Below are positions 30,601-37,844 of a DNA stretch of 64,000 bases, in pieces (positions within the stretch are counted from its first letter, which is position 1; each line of letters starts with the position of its first letter). Under the pieces are notes generated by a model. That model saw only the letters and a program-made list of their open reading frames with translations, had not been told where the DNA came from and did not search any database. The position numbers and the translations under genes are program-made. This DNA comes from Pseudomonas sp. B21-023 (GTDB lineage Bacteria; Pseudomonadota; Gammaproteobacteria; Pseudomonadales; Pseudomonadaceae). The stretch covers positions 2,329,501 to 2,393,500 of the forward strand of contig NZ_CP087190.1 in the NCBI RefSeq assembly GCF_024749165.1, in the 5' to 3' direction.

Positions 30601-33325
30601 GTCGCAACGGGCTTTGGGTGAGCTGGTGCTGAGCACAGCGCCGCTACAAGTGATCGACAGCTATCCGAGCTCGGCCTGCGCCCATGCGTTGATTGAGCAG
30701 CAGGCGGTGCGTACGCCTGAAGCGATCGCCGTGACCTTCGCTGGGCAGACGCTGAGCTACGACCAGCTCAACCGCCGCGCCAACCGCCTGGCGCACAAGC
30801 TGCGCGCGCAGGGCGTGGGGCCGGATGTGCTGGTGGGCATCGCGGTGGAGCGCGGTTTCGAGATGATCGTCGGCCTGCTGGCGATCCTCAAGGCCGGTGG
30901 CGCCTATGTGCCGCTGGACCCGGAGTATCCGCAGGATCGCCTGAGCTACATGATGGAAGACAGCGGCATTCAGTTGCTGCTGACTCAAGGCCATTTGCTG
31001 GCCGATCTGCCCGTGCCGGCGCACGTGCGCAGCCTGAAGCTGGAAGATGATCTCACCGGCTACAGCGACGAAAACCCCGAGCACCTGACTCAGCCGGACA
31101 ACCTGGCCTATGTGATCTACACCTCGGGCTCGACCGGCAAGCCGAAAGGCACCTTGCTGCCGCACCACAATCTGCTGCGCCTGTTCAAGGCCACCGATGC
31201 CTGGTTCGGCTTCGGCCCGCAGGATGTGTGGACGCTGTTCCACTCGTACGCCTTCGATTTCTCGGTGTGGGAGATCTTCGGTGCGCTGCTGCACGGTGGT
31301 CGTCTGGTGATCGTGCCGCGTGAGGTGACCCGTTCGCCGGAGGACTTCCACCAGTTGCTGGTGGAGCAGCGCGTGACGGTGCTGAACCAGACCCCGTCGG
31401 CATTCAAACCGCTGATGCGCGTGGCCTGTGACAGTGCATCCGACCTTGCGCTGCGCTATGTGATCTTCGGCGGCGAAGCGCTGGACGTAGCTGCACTGCA
31501 GCCATGGTTCGAGCGCTTCGGCGAGGACTGCGACAACCTGATCAACATGTACGGCATCACCGAGACCACGGTGCACGTGACCTACCGGCCGATCCGCTTC
31601 GCCGACACGCAACAGGCGGGCAGCCCGATCGGTGCAGCGATTCCGGACCTGTCGATGTACGTGCTGGACGCCGACTTCAACCCGGTGGCCAAGGGTTGCA
31701 CGGGCGAGCTGCATGTCGGCCACGCCGGCCTGGCACGCGGTTACCACAACCGCGCCTCGCTGACCGCCGAACGTTTCGTGCCGGACCCGTTCTCCAGCGA
31801 AGGCGGGCGCCTGTACCGCACTGGTGACCTGGCGCGTTACCGCGAACAGGGCGTGATCGAGTACGTGGGCCGGATCGACCACCAGGTGAAGATCCGCGGC
31901 TTCCGTATCGAACTGGGCGAGATCGAAGCGCGTCTGCAAGAGCACGCCGCCGTGCGCGAAGTGCTGGTGCTGGATATCGACGGGGCAGGGGGCAAGCAAC
32001 TGGCCGCCTACCTGATTGCTCAGGACGCGAATGCAGACCAGGCAACCCTGCGTGACACGCTGAGACAGCACCTGAAAGCCAACCTGCCGGACTACATGGT
32101 GCCGACGCACTTCCTGATCTTGGACCAGTGGCCATTGACCGCCAACGGCAAGCTGGACCGCAAGGCCCTGCCCAAGCCGGATGCCAGCCAGCTGCAACAG
32201 GGCTACGTGGCCCCGCGCACGGCGCTGGAACAGCAACTGGCGGCGATCTGGAGCGAAGTGCTGAAGGTCGAGCAGGTGGGCCTGCACGACAACTTCTTCG
32301 AACTCGGCGGCCACTCGTTGCTGGTGATCACCCTGGTGAACAAGGTGCGCGAAGCCTTCGCCATCAACATCAGCCTGCATGAGTTCATGCTGATGGCCAG
32401 CTTCGAGGAACTCGCCAACTTCATCGGTGGCGGCAAGGATCGCCTGAAATCGCCGGTGATCAACCTCAACGGCTGCCAGCGCCAGCGCCCGGCGCTGTTC
32501 TGCCTGCCGCCAGGTGGCGGCGGTGCCTACGCCTACTACCCGCTGGCCAGCCGCCTGGCCGATGAGCGCCCGGTGTATGGCCTGGTCAACCGCTGCTATG
32601 CCGAGCCGGGCTGGGTGGACGAATCCTGGGCGGCGATGGTCGGCTATTACGTCGAGCAGATCCGCCGTACCCAGGCCAGCGGCCCGTACCATCTGCTGGG
32701 TTGGTCCATGGGTGGCGCGCTGGCGCTGGAGGTGGCTCACGCCCTTGAGCAGGCCGGCCAGCAGGTCGGTTTCGTCGGCCTGGTCGACACCCTGCTGCCG
32801 CAGGAGGTATCCGGTCTCGACGCCGAGCCCGTCGAAGTGGTGCAGGTGGCGCGGGCGGACGAGAGCCTGCTGCGTGGCTTGCTGGCCTTTGCGCCGGGCG
32901 TCGGCGAGGCGCGGATCGCTGGCTTCATCGACGAGGCCGAGCGTCTGCCGGCCGAGGTCGACAGGACCGAGTGGGTCATCGAGCAGGTGGCCGCCGCGGG
33001 GAATGTCAGCGCCGAACGCCTGCGCAGCATCCACGAGGATGTGCACTTGCAGCGGGAGATCGTCGATGGTTTCGCCGTGCTCGACCGCAACGCCGAACTG
33101 AGCCAGGCATTCCGCCTGCGCCCGCTGGCGGTCCAGGTGGACTGCTGGTGGGCCAGTGAAAGCCGCAGCGCCGAGCGGGTACGCCTGGGCGAGGCGGGGC
33201 TGCTGGCCCAGGCTTCGGTCAATGGCCTGGCCAGTTCGACGGTGATCGCCGATGGGCATGAGGGTGTGATCAACGCCGTCGCGTTCATCGACGGGCTGTT
33301 GCAGCGGCTTGTCGACAAGGCGTAA
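24680..33325 (+). CDS. NRPS subunit 4, two modules plus thioesterase (C-A-T-E, C-A-T-TE): D-Asp, Thr, release
   Basis: 2881 residues from the ATG at 24680, one base after the previous stop; an in-frame ATG at 24659 is less likely because MDKSTAERIAKRF matches the start of subunit 2. Module 8: C (HH near 182), A with code D-L-T-K-I-G-H-V-G-K (Asp; selectivity Asp 699), T (Ser 1047, GGDSIL), epimerase (about 1090-1550, HHLVVDGVSW near 1225). Module 9: D-to-L C (HHILLDG near 1693), A with the Thr code (Asp 2193), T (Ser 2546). Thioesterase about 2595-2870 with GWSMGG (Ser 2676), Asp 2703 and His 2860 as the apparent triad. Its module order copies the first two modules of subunit 2. The TE releases the chain as a free acid, or as a ring if a side chain attacks. 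A terminal Thr is unusual for a pyoverdine, where hydroxyornithine is common. Confidence 0.9.
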   Translation: MDKSTAERIAKRFVGLALEQRRQILDKMRETGQSFRLLPIAVTRHDSPRIPLSYAQQRMLFLWQLEPHSSFYNVPMAVRLSGSLNQQALAQALEALVRRHESLRTRFVSEQGEFHQQVLEQPGVGLEVREVQAGPGEDIEQCLRTAVREALDEPFDLLEGPLLRVRLLRLAPTEHVLTVCMHHIVSDGWSGELMVQEFVHLYEALSQGRDANLPPLEVQYADYAIWQRAWLEAGEGERQLQYWKQQLGDEHPVLDLPLDHERPAHPSYRGATLRSDVPAALSAKLKAQARSQGHTVFMLTLAALAVTLSRYSGQADIRIGAPNAGRNRKEVEGLIGFFINTQVLRVQVDERQSGAALLEQVKQVVSGAQSHQELPFEHLVDALAPERNLGHNPLFQVKINQNMADTEAGAQARQTLGELSVSGFSVEGSDARFDLAYDFTETPDGLQGYFTYSTDLFEAATIERMAASFQAVLRTLVEHPDAVLLDHPDAQAEHVETAAQGWPQQDFLALWRQGLQAGAGQPALRAGDRTVTYAELEQQANRFAHYLKAQGIAPGMTVALCQERSIEWVTSLLAVLKLGAVYLPLDSRQPAERLQQLLQASAAQLLVHAQGDVQAAGLGVCRAVAYDALLYGDCDDQPPAVRILPQQAAYIIYTSGSTGQPKGVVVSHGALANYLQGVLQRLDVQPGASLAMVSTVAADLGHTVLFGALASGRLLHLLGHDQGFDPDAFASYMAEHRVDVLKIVPSHLQGLLQAAQPERVLPEQLLILGGEASSWALIEQIRRLKPGCRIINHYGPTETTVGILTHEVGARLPGWRSVPVGRPLDNGQARVLDAYLNPLPERVAGELYLGGQGLAQGYVDQPGLTAERFVPDPFGNNGERLYRAGDRARLDQGVLEYLGRGDDQVKIRGYRVEPGEVGQVLQGLPGVAEAVVLALPLDSDPARLQLVAWAVPAAGVELQAEALRQALLARLPEYLVPAQVLLLERLPLTANGKLDKRALPRPGVVAKQRFVAPVGEIEEKLAAIWCEVLKREQVGSTDNFFELGGDSILSLQIIARAKRQGIKLSPKQLFEKQTIGQLAAVAKLIEKKAAAEVVEQVSGSLLLSPIQARFFDTVIPQRHHWNQAVLLTPRQPLTAALLQPALKLLLEQHDALRLRFSEDQGQWQGQFSPVDAQQLLWVHQLDDAARLPELADEAQRSLDLKNGPLLRVVLIDLPEGQQRLLLVIHHLVVDGVSWRVLLEDLQLACQALLAGKAPVLPAKSSSLKAWAEHLREHARSPALVAELAYWQAQLQGVSDVLPGANLQGGQQRKHEISVRTHLNAELTRQLLQEAPAAYRTQVNDLLLTALARVIRRWTGEAHALIRLEGHGREDLFDDLDITRTVGWFSSLYPVKLTPADDLGASLMAVKEQLRAVPAKGIGYGVLRYLGDAQARETLGALAQGSIVFNYLGQFDGSFDSEQGLFTPAPEGAGQGQSPEAPLGSLLSIDGQVYAGELALDWSFSSAVFERGQIQRLADEYAEELRLLIGHCTTPGVAGVTPSDFPLASLDQRQLAALPVAAGNIEDIYPLSPMQQGMLFHSLYQQETGNYINQTCVEVQGLDVPRFIAALQATVDNHEVLRSSFFSGYDQSLQVVQRQVRLPLVELDWRDQADLPRALQEWAEADLRAGFDLASGPLLRLAVIRSAEQQYQLVLTNHHILLDGWSSSRLFGEVLQRYAGFTPAGKNSRYRDYIQWLQRQDQAASERFWRERTAELDEPTRLAQAFRSEAQGHGQAEHQISLDAQRTQRLGEFARDQRITLNTLVQAAWLLLLQRYTGQACVTFGATVAGRPAELPGVEEQLGLFINTLPVVASPRPEQTVGDWVQHVQGLNLALREHEHTPLYEIQRWAGWSGEALFDNILVFENYPVSEALQQGAPQGLVFGEVASQEQTNYPLTLVAQVGEKLSASFKFDRASYAESAVGQIAVHFVELLEGLADSSQRALGELVLSTAPLQVIDSYPSSACAHALIEQQAVRTPEAIAVTFAGQTLSYDQLNRRANRLAHKLRAQGVGPDVLVGIAVERGFEMIVGLLAILKAGGAYVPLDPEYPQDRLSYMMEDSGIQLLLTQGHLLADLPVPAHVRSLKLEDDLTGYSDENPEHLTQPDNLAYVIYTSGSTGKPKGTLLPHHNLLRLFKATDAWFGFGPQDVWTLFHSYAFDFSVWEIFGALLHGGRLVIVPREVTRSPEDFHQLLVEQRVTVLNQTPSAFKPLMRVACDSASDLALRYVIFGGEALDVAALQPWFERFGEDCDNLINMYGITETTVHVTYRPIRFADTQQAGSPIGAAIPDLSMYVLDADFNPVAKGCTGELHVGHAGLARGYHNRASLTAERFVPDPFSSEGGRLYRTGDLARYREQGVIEYVGRIDHQVKIRGFRIELGEIEARLQEHAAVREVLVLDIDGAGGKQLAAYLIAQDANADQATLRDTLRQHLKANLPDYMVPTHFLILDQWPLTANGKLDRKALPKPDASQLQQGYVAPRTALEQQLAAIWSEVLKVEQVGLHDNFFELGGHSLLVITLVNKVREAFAINISLHEFMLMASFEELANFIGGGKDRLKSPVINLNGCQRQRPALFCLPPGGGGAYAYYPLASRLADERPVYGLVNRCYAEPGWVDESWAAMVGYYVEQIRRTQASGPYHLLGWSMGGALALEVAHALEQAGQQVGFVGLVDTLLPQEVSGLDAEPVEVVQVARADESLLRGLLAFAPGVGEARIAGFIDEAERLPAEVDRTEWVIEQVAAAGNVSAERLRSIHEDVHLQREIVDGFAVLDRNAELSQAFRLRPLAVQVDCWWASESRSAERVRLGEAGLLAQASVNGLASSTVIADGHEGVINAVAFIDGLLQRLVDKA
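30779..32226 (+). repeat. Module 9 copy of the 1,448-bp identical adenylation-domain repeat
   Basis: Direct-repeat partner of 19762-21209. Flanking condensation and carrier segments diverge at once on both sides, which points to gene conversion confined to the adenylation domain rather than duplication of whole modules. Confidence 0.9.
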
Positions 33326-33336
33326 GGGTTGCTGTT

Positions 33337-33376
33337 GCAGCAAGCCGGGACCGCGCTGTGGTCCCGGCACTGCTGC
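33337..33376. terminator. Hairpin after NRPS operon, likely transcription terminator
   Basis: GCCGGGACC at 33344-33352 pairs with GGTCCCGGC at 33360-33368 across a 7-base loop; outer GCAGCA/TGCTGC bases extend the stem. It starts 12 bases after the stop of the last NRPS gene and lies just past the 3' end of the opposing small gene. No T-run follows, so bidirectional terminator function is inferred. Confidence 0.55.
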
Positions 33377-33379
33377 CCA

Positions 33380-33697
33380 TCAAACCGTGCGCAAGCGCGC
33401 TTTCTCCACCTGTTGCATCTCCACCCCATCGAGCAATGCCTCGACCACCGCCTTGGCCGCATCCAGCCCATGATCATTGCCCAGCAACAGGTCATGGCAG
33501 GTGCCGGTCGCCAGTTCCATCGCCTTGAGATTGGTGGCGAACGCGCCCTTTAGCAGGGTGGACAGGTGCACCAGCGCATCTTCGAAGTCCACGCCTTCGC
33601 GCACGGCGAACAAGGAAGGGTGGCTGCATTCGCAGTTGCCGAAGCTGGAATGCGCCGTGGTGGCGCGGGACGGGGGATCAGGTAAGCCTTTTGTCAT
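33380..33697 (-). CDS. Small Pseudomonas-specific protein, DUF3077-like
   Basis: 105 residues from the ATG at 33697, chosen because GGAG lies 8 bases upstream and the downstream protein looks conserved (LFAVREGVDFEDALVHLSTL then a helical C-terminus ending near KAVVEALLDGVE). This layout (proline-rich start, a core with FAVREG, then helices) resembles the DUF3077/DUF6124 small-protein families, abundant in Pseudomonas and of unknown function. The frame stays open upstream to 33943, but that part overlaps a terminator and a structured leader and is probably not translated. No signal peptide or membrane segment. Function unknown. Confidence 0.6.
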   Translation of the reverse strand: MTKGLPDPPSRATTAHSSFGNCECSHPSLFAVREGVDFEDALVHLSTLLKGAFATNLKAMELATGTCHDLLLGNDHGLDAAKAVVEALLDGVEMQQVEKARLRTV

Positions 33698-34012
33698 TGT
33701 GTCGCTCCTTGATTCAATGGAGCCGCCACAGATCGCTACCAAACGAAGTGGTGACGGCTGTACGCAGGTTGGTAGACCGGGAATCAAGGAAACCGGCGCG
33801 CACGAGTGCGCCCTACGCACAGCCGCCATAAAACGAAACAGCGGGCACAAAAAAGCGCCGACTCTATCGCAATGGGGGCGCTTGTGCGCCTTGATTGATC
33901 GCGGGCTACCAAACCCGGCTGCTGGACTTACAGCAGCGCGCAAAGGTTACCGGGGCAGGTCGGGGGTTTCAAGGATGGAAATGTAAGCAAGTGATAGATT
34001 TACTGACGTCGT
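33698..34012. other. Structured intergenic leader of the small DUF3077-like gene
   Basis: There is no convincing gene in this 315-base stretch. It contains CTACCAAAC twice in direct orientation (33737-33745 and 33906-33914) with an inverted copy GGTTGGTAG between them (33768-33776), AGCCGCCA twice (33721 and 33821), and a GCGCAC/GTGCGC hairpin near 33798-33812. A terminator (33845-33887) sits in the middle. Arrangements like this upstream of this small-gene family recur in Pseudomonas, to my recollection. It may encode a regulatory RNA or attenuator. Confidence 0.45.
33845..33887 (-). terminator. Rho-independent terminator, leftward
   Basis: On the minus strand AAGCGCC (33883-33877) pairs with GGCGCTT (33859-33853) and is followed directly by a run of six T; GCAC/GTGC bases extend the stem. 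It lies 126 bases after the stop of the Rhs-like gene and 148 bases before the small-gene start, so it ends Rhs transcription or acts as an attenuator in the small-gene leader. Confidence 0.7.
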
Positions 34013-34792
34013 TTAATCTGGCCAACTGGTATCTCGAAGTTGATCCATCTTTTGTGCAAGATAGTTTACGAGTGCTTCCTTGCCTTTGGAGTAGTCGTCG
34101 ACATGTTCTCGCATAGCCGCTGCGTTTGCCGCAACAGGAGCGGCGCCATAGCTAAGGCTCGCATCGACTGCTCTTTGGCCCTGACGGATGACGTCTTCCA
34201 AGAGATCACGATCATCAAAAGTGATACCAAAATCAGGCAGAGTGAAACTGGCGCTGTTACCTGCGATGCGATCAGGATTGGGTAGGGTAAGGGCGGCGAA
34301 CAGTGCGTTCTGCGTGGTGACCTCGCTGATGAGGTCCGAATGGCCTGGGTAGCGTAATTTAAGTGTGTCTATATCAGTGTGATGAACGGATCCGACACGC
34401 TCGACTTGAATTGCCTTGGGCAGGTCACTGAGCTGACCTAAGTCAACAGCGCGACGTTGGTGAACCTGTTTAAAGGTTCCTCGAGGATCGGCATGATTTA
34501 TTGGGTCTGCGGAACAATATCCGTAGCTATTGATGCCCCCGTCAGCAAAAGGACTCAGTCTGTCCGGTGAGCAAAACCTCATCAGTACCGGGCTATAGGT
34601 GCGATATCCGTTGCCCAGCGGGTAGCAGCCTGTCCACGGGTCTCGAATCACGCCATTGAATCCCAGTTGTGAACCAGTTGCGTCGCGAGTTGGATCGTAT
34701 CCATAGGCCGAATAGGCAAACTCACGGCTTGATCCTCGTAACACCGAGCGTGCCAGGTCGCTCGCCAACAAAGCGGTCGAGGATTTGCTCAT
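34013..34792 (-). CDS. Orphan RHS-repeat core protein with unknown C-terminal domain
   Basis: 259 residues. The N-terminal about 105 residues hold the RHS-associated core: an AYSAYGYDP motif near 28, GFNG, DPWTGCYPLGNGYRTYSP, MRFCSPDRLSPFADGGINSYGYC and the closing DPINHADPRG. In full-size Rhs proteins this core caps a cocoon and precedes a variable toxin. The remaining about 150 residues are unlike anything I recognise, largely helical and polar. There is no secretion signal, no upstream YD-repeat body and no obvious immunity gene. Codon use is visibly more AT-rich than in neighbours, a sign of transfer. It could be a displaced Rhs tip, or one of the small free-standing Rhs-core proteins common in Pseudomonas. 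Confidence 0.75.
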   Translation of the reverse strand: MSKSSTALLASDLARSVLRGSSREFAYSAYGYDPTRDATGSQLGFNGVIRDPWTGCYPLGNGYRTYSPVLMRFCSPDRLSPFADGGINSYGYCSADPINHADPRGTFKQVHQRRAVDLGQLSDLPKAIQVERVGSVHHTDIDTLKLRYPGHSDLISEVTTQNALFAALTLPNPDRIAGNSASFTLPDFGITFDDRDLLEDVIRQGQRAVDASLSYGAAPVAANAAAMREHVDDYSKGKEALVNYLAQKMDQLRDTSWPD

Positions 34793-34897
34793 GGGTGCGC
34801 GTACTGTTCAGACATGATCGTTCCACGTTAACGTGCGCCCCTGGCCAGTGAAACTGGCAAAAATGCCAGGTATGGCGCTACCCAAATAGGACTTGAT

Positions 34898-35530
34898 ATG
34901 CCCGAACCCTCCAACCTGTTGGCCTTCGCCCTGATCAGCCTGGGCATGGTGCTGACCCCCGGCCCCAACATGATCTACCTGATCTCCCGCTCCATCTGCC
35001 AGGGGCGCGGCGCCGGGCTGATCTCGCTGGCCGGAGTGGCCATGGGCTTTGTCTTCTACATGCTCTGCGCAGCGCTAGGGATCACCGCGCTGGTCATGGC
35101 CGTGCCGTTCGCCTACGACGCTCTGCGCATCGGCGGCGCGCTGTACCTGCTGTACCTGGCCTGGCAGGCGCTGCGCCCGGGCGGGCGCTCGCCGTTCCAG
35201 GTGCGCGAGCTGCCGGCGGACAGCCCCAGGCGGCTGTTCATGATGGGCTTTGTGACCAACCTGCTGAACCCCAAGATCGCGGTCATGTACCTGTCGCTGA
35301 TGCCGCAGTTCATCGAGCCGGGCCATGGCAGCGTGTTGCTGCAGTCGCTGGTACTGGGCGGCACACAGATCGCCATCAGCGTCACGGTCAACGCGCTGAT
35401 CGCGGTCATGGCGGGGTCGATCGCCGTGTTCCTGGCCGGTCGGCCGGTGTGGCAGCAAGTGCAACGCTGGCTGATGGGCACGGTGCTGGCCGCCCTGGCC
35501 GTGCGCATGCTGGCCGAAGGGCGCCGTTGA
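34898..35530 (+). CDS. LysE/RhtB-family amino-acid exporter
   Basis: 210 residues with about six hydrophobic membrane segments. The N-terminus has LTPGPNMIYLISRS, the LysE/RhtB signature with the conserved G-P-N near residue 23, and the mid-region GFVTNLLNPKIAVMYL matches the second family motif (N-x-x-N-P-K). The length is normal for the family, which exports amino acids or derivatives across the inner membrane. The substrate cannot be read from the sequence. It stands alone in its orientation, 105 bases from the divergent Rhs-like gene and 87 bases before a sensor kinase. Confidence 0.9.
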   Translation: MPEPSNLLAFALISLGMVLTPGPNMIYLISRSICQGRGAGLISLAGVAMGFVFYMLCAALGITALVMAVPFAYDALRIGGALYLLYLAWQALRPGGRSPFQVRELPADSPRRLFMMGFVTNLLNPKIAVMYLSLMPQFIEPGHGSVLLQSLVLGGTQIAISVTVNALIAVMAGSIAVFLAGRPVWQQVQRWLMGTVLAALAVRMLAEGRR

Positions 35531-35617
35531 TCACGTCCGGCGATCCGATGGAACGTTTTGCCACCGGGCGGTTTCCTACCCTCATAGGAAAGATCACGTG
35601 CCCGGGACTACCGAGAC

Positions 35618-37798
35618 ATGAAAGCTCGCCAGGAGAGCAAGAAGGCCAACCTGCAACCATTGCCGGCATTCATGGGCGGCGGTGGCGATGTCAGCTGCCT
35701 GTTGCAGGCGATGGACTGGCGGCACTCGCCGCTGGGTGCGCCGGACCAATGGTCGCCGGCATTGCAGGCGATGGTGGCCATGCTCCTGCCTGCCCAGGCG
35801 CAGATCGTGTTGTTCTGGGGCCCGCTATACATCGCGCTGTACAATGATGCGTATTGGCCGACCATCGGTGACAAGCATCCCGGCGCGCTGGGGCAACCCG
35901 CCAAGGCGCACTGGAGCGAGCTCTGGGACGACCTCGAGCCTTTGCTGCGCGGGGTGCGTGAAACCGGCGTGACATTCTCTGCCAGGGATCGGCCGTTCTA
36001 CATCGTGCGCCACGGGCCGGGCGAAACGGCGTACTTCGATGTCTCCTATTCCGCGGTGCGTGAAGTTGACGGTTCCGTGGGGGGCGTGCTGTGCATTGTC
36101 ACCGAAACCTCGGAGCGGGTGCATTTCCAGCAGCGCCAGGCATTTCTCCAGGAACTGCGCCAGGCCTTGCCCGGCCTGGGTCAGGCCGAGCGCATCGAAG
36201 CCCACGCGGTACGCCGCCTGGCCAAGGAATTGGGCGCGGCGCGGGTCTGCTTTGGTGAAGACTTGGGCGATGGACACCGTTATCGGGTCGCCCAGGAGTG
36301 CGCCGCGCAGGTGCCGCCGATCACCGGCCTCAACCAGTACGCGGCCTTGGACCCGGCACTGCGCGAGGCGCTGCTCGCCGGCCAGGTGGTGCAGCGCAAT
36401 TATGAAGCCAACCATCTGGCCCCGGCGGGCTTCAAGGGCCTGTGCGCCACGCTGCATGCCCCGGTGCTGCGCGCCGAGCGCCTGGAGGCGATGCTCGCGG
36501 TGCATTTCCACACGCCCCATGCGTGGACCAGCAGCGAATGCCTGCTGGTCGAGGAGGCCGCCGGCCAGGTGTGGGCGGCGATCACCCATGCCCGTTCCGA
36601 GCGCGCCTTGCATGTGCTCAATGAACACCTCGAGGAGCGGGTGGCGAACATGCTGACCCATCGCGAAGCCTCGCTGGTGCAGCTGCACGAGGCACGCAAG
36701 ATGGAGATGATCGGCCAGCTGACCGGTGGCATCGCCCATGACCTCAACAATATGCTCACGCCGATCATCGCCTCGCTGGAATTGCTGCGCCGCCACCCCC
36801 AGCCGGAACGGGCCGAACGCCTGATCGACGGCGGCCTGCAGGCGGCGGAGCGGGCGCGCAACCTGGTCGGGCGCCTGCTCAGCTTCGCCCGGCGCCAGAC
36901 CCTAAAGCCGGTTACGGTGTCACTGGCAGTGCTGGTGGAGGACATGCACGAACTGATGGCGCGCTCCCTGGGGCCGACCATCGCGCTACAGGTCAATATC
37001 GACAAGGCTTTGCCAGGGGTTCTGGTGGACCCGCACCAGTTGGAGCTGGCCCTGCTGAACCTGGTGGTCAATGCCCGTGACGCAATGAGCGAAGGCGGCC
37101 AGCTGACCATCCGCGCTGGCGCCGAGGAAGCCGGAATGCCCAGGCCGCCTGGGTTGCAGGGCGGGCAGCAGCTATGGCTGCAGGTCAGCGACACTGGTTG
37201 TGGCATGAGTGAAGAGGTATTGGCGCATTGCGTCGAGCCATTCTACTCGACCAAAGGGGTGGGCCGGGGCACTGGCCTGGGCCTGCCGATGGTGCAGGGG
37301 CTGGCATTGCAGTCCGGTGGTGGCTTCGGTATTCATTCCCGGCCGGGCCAGGGGACCGAGGCGACCTTGTGGCTGCCGGCCAGTGAGAGCAGCGTGGCGG
37401 CGCGCATGACCGAGCCTGTCGAGGCGGTCAGTGCGCAACGGCCGACCCGGGTGTTGCTGGTGGATGACGAACCCCTGGTGCGCCAGGCAACGCTGATGCA
37501 GCTACAGGCGCTGGGGTATGAAGTAACGGAGGCTAGCGGGCCTGTCCAGGCCCTGGCGCTGCTGGAAAAGGGCCTGGTGCCCGACGTGTTGCTGACCGAC
37601 CATGTGATGGCCGAGATGACCGGCGTGCGCTTCGCCCAGCAGGTGCGCGAGCAACTGGCCCAGCTGCCGGTGCTGATCATCACCGGCTACACCAACCTCA
37701 CACCGCGTGAACTGCATGGGTTCGGCGTGTTGCGCAAGCCGTTCCGCCAGGATGAGCTGGGGCGCAGCCTGACACGCTTGCTGGCGGCGCGGGGGTGA
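35618..37798 (+). CDS. Hybrid histidine kinase (PAS-GAF-HisKA-HATPase-REC)
   Basis: 726 residues, no clear membrane segment, so probably cytoplasmic. A PAS-like region (about 30-175, including DWRHSPLGAPDQW and a FYIVRHGPGE loop) is followed by a GAF-like domain (about 190-335). The dimerisation domain has GGIAHDLNNML with phospho-accepting His 374; the ATPase follows (NARDAM N-box, DTGCGM, GTGLGLPM), then a C-terminal receiver from about 611 with LLTDH carrying the acceptor Asp. The His-box type (AHDLNN) is the HWE-like/PAS-kinase style common in hybrid kinases of pseudomonads. It converges with a paralogue of the same length. No cognate regulator is adjacent; the signal is unknown. Confidence 0.9.
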   Translation: MKARQESKKANLQPLPAFMGGGGDVSCLLQAMDWRHSPLGAPDQWSPALQAMVAMLLPAQAQIVLFWGPLYIALYNDAYWPTIGDKHPGALGQPAKAHWSELWDDLEPLLRGVRETGVTFSARDRPFYIVRHGPGETAYFDVSYSAVREVDGSVGGVLCIVTETSERVHFQQRQAFLQELRQALPGLGQAERIEAHAVRRLAKELGAARVCFGEDLGDGHRYRVAQECAAQVPPITGLNQYAALDPALREALLAGQVVQRNYEANHLAPAGFKGLCATLHAPVLRAERLEAMLAVHFHTPHAWTSSECLLVEEAAGQVWAAITHARSERALHVLNEHLEERVANMLTHREASLVQLHEARKMEMIGQLTGGIAHDLNNMLTPIIASLELLRRHPQPERAERLIDGGLQAAERARNLVGRLLSFARRQTLKPVTVSLAVLVEDMHELMARSLGPTIALQVNIDKALPGVLVDPHQLELALLNLVVNARDAMSEGGQLTIRAGAEEAGMPRPPGLQGGQQLWLQVSDTGCGMSEEVLAHCVEPFYSTKGVGRGTGLGLPMVQGLALQSGGGFGIHSRPGQGTEATLWLPASESSVAARMTEPVEAVSAQRPTRVLLVDDEPLVRQATLMQLQALGYEVTEASGPVQALALLEKGLVPDVLLTDHVMAEMTGVRFAQQVREQLAQLPVLIITGYTNLTPRELHGFGVLRKPFRQDELGRSLTRLLAARG

Positions 37799-37844
37799 TT
37801 CGACTGGTCAGGGCGTTTTGCCAATCGCCTGCCCAACGCGCCGC

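Noticed and set aside
33698..33943. N-terminal extension of the DUF3077-like protein
   Set aside because: The extension crosses a terminator and repeats, contains no family sequence, and a good ribosome site marks the ATG at 33697.
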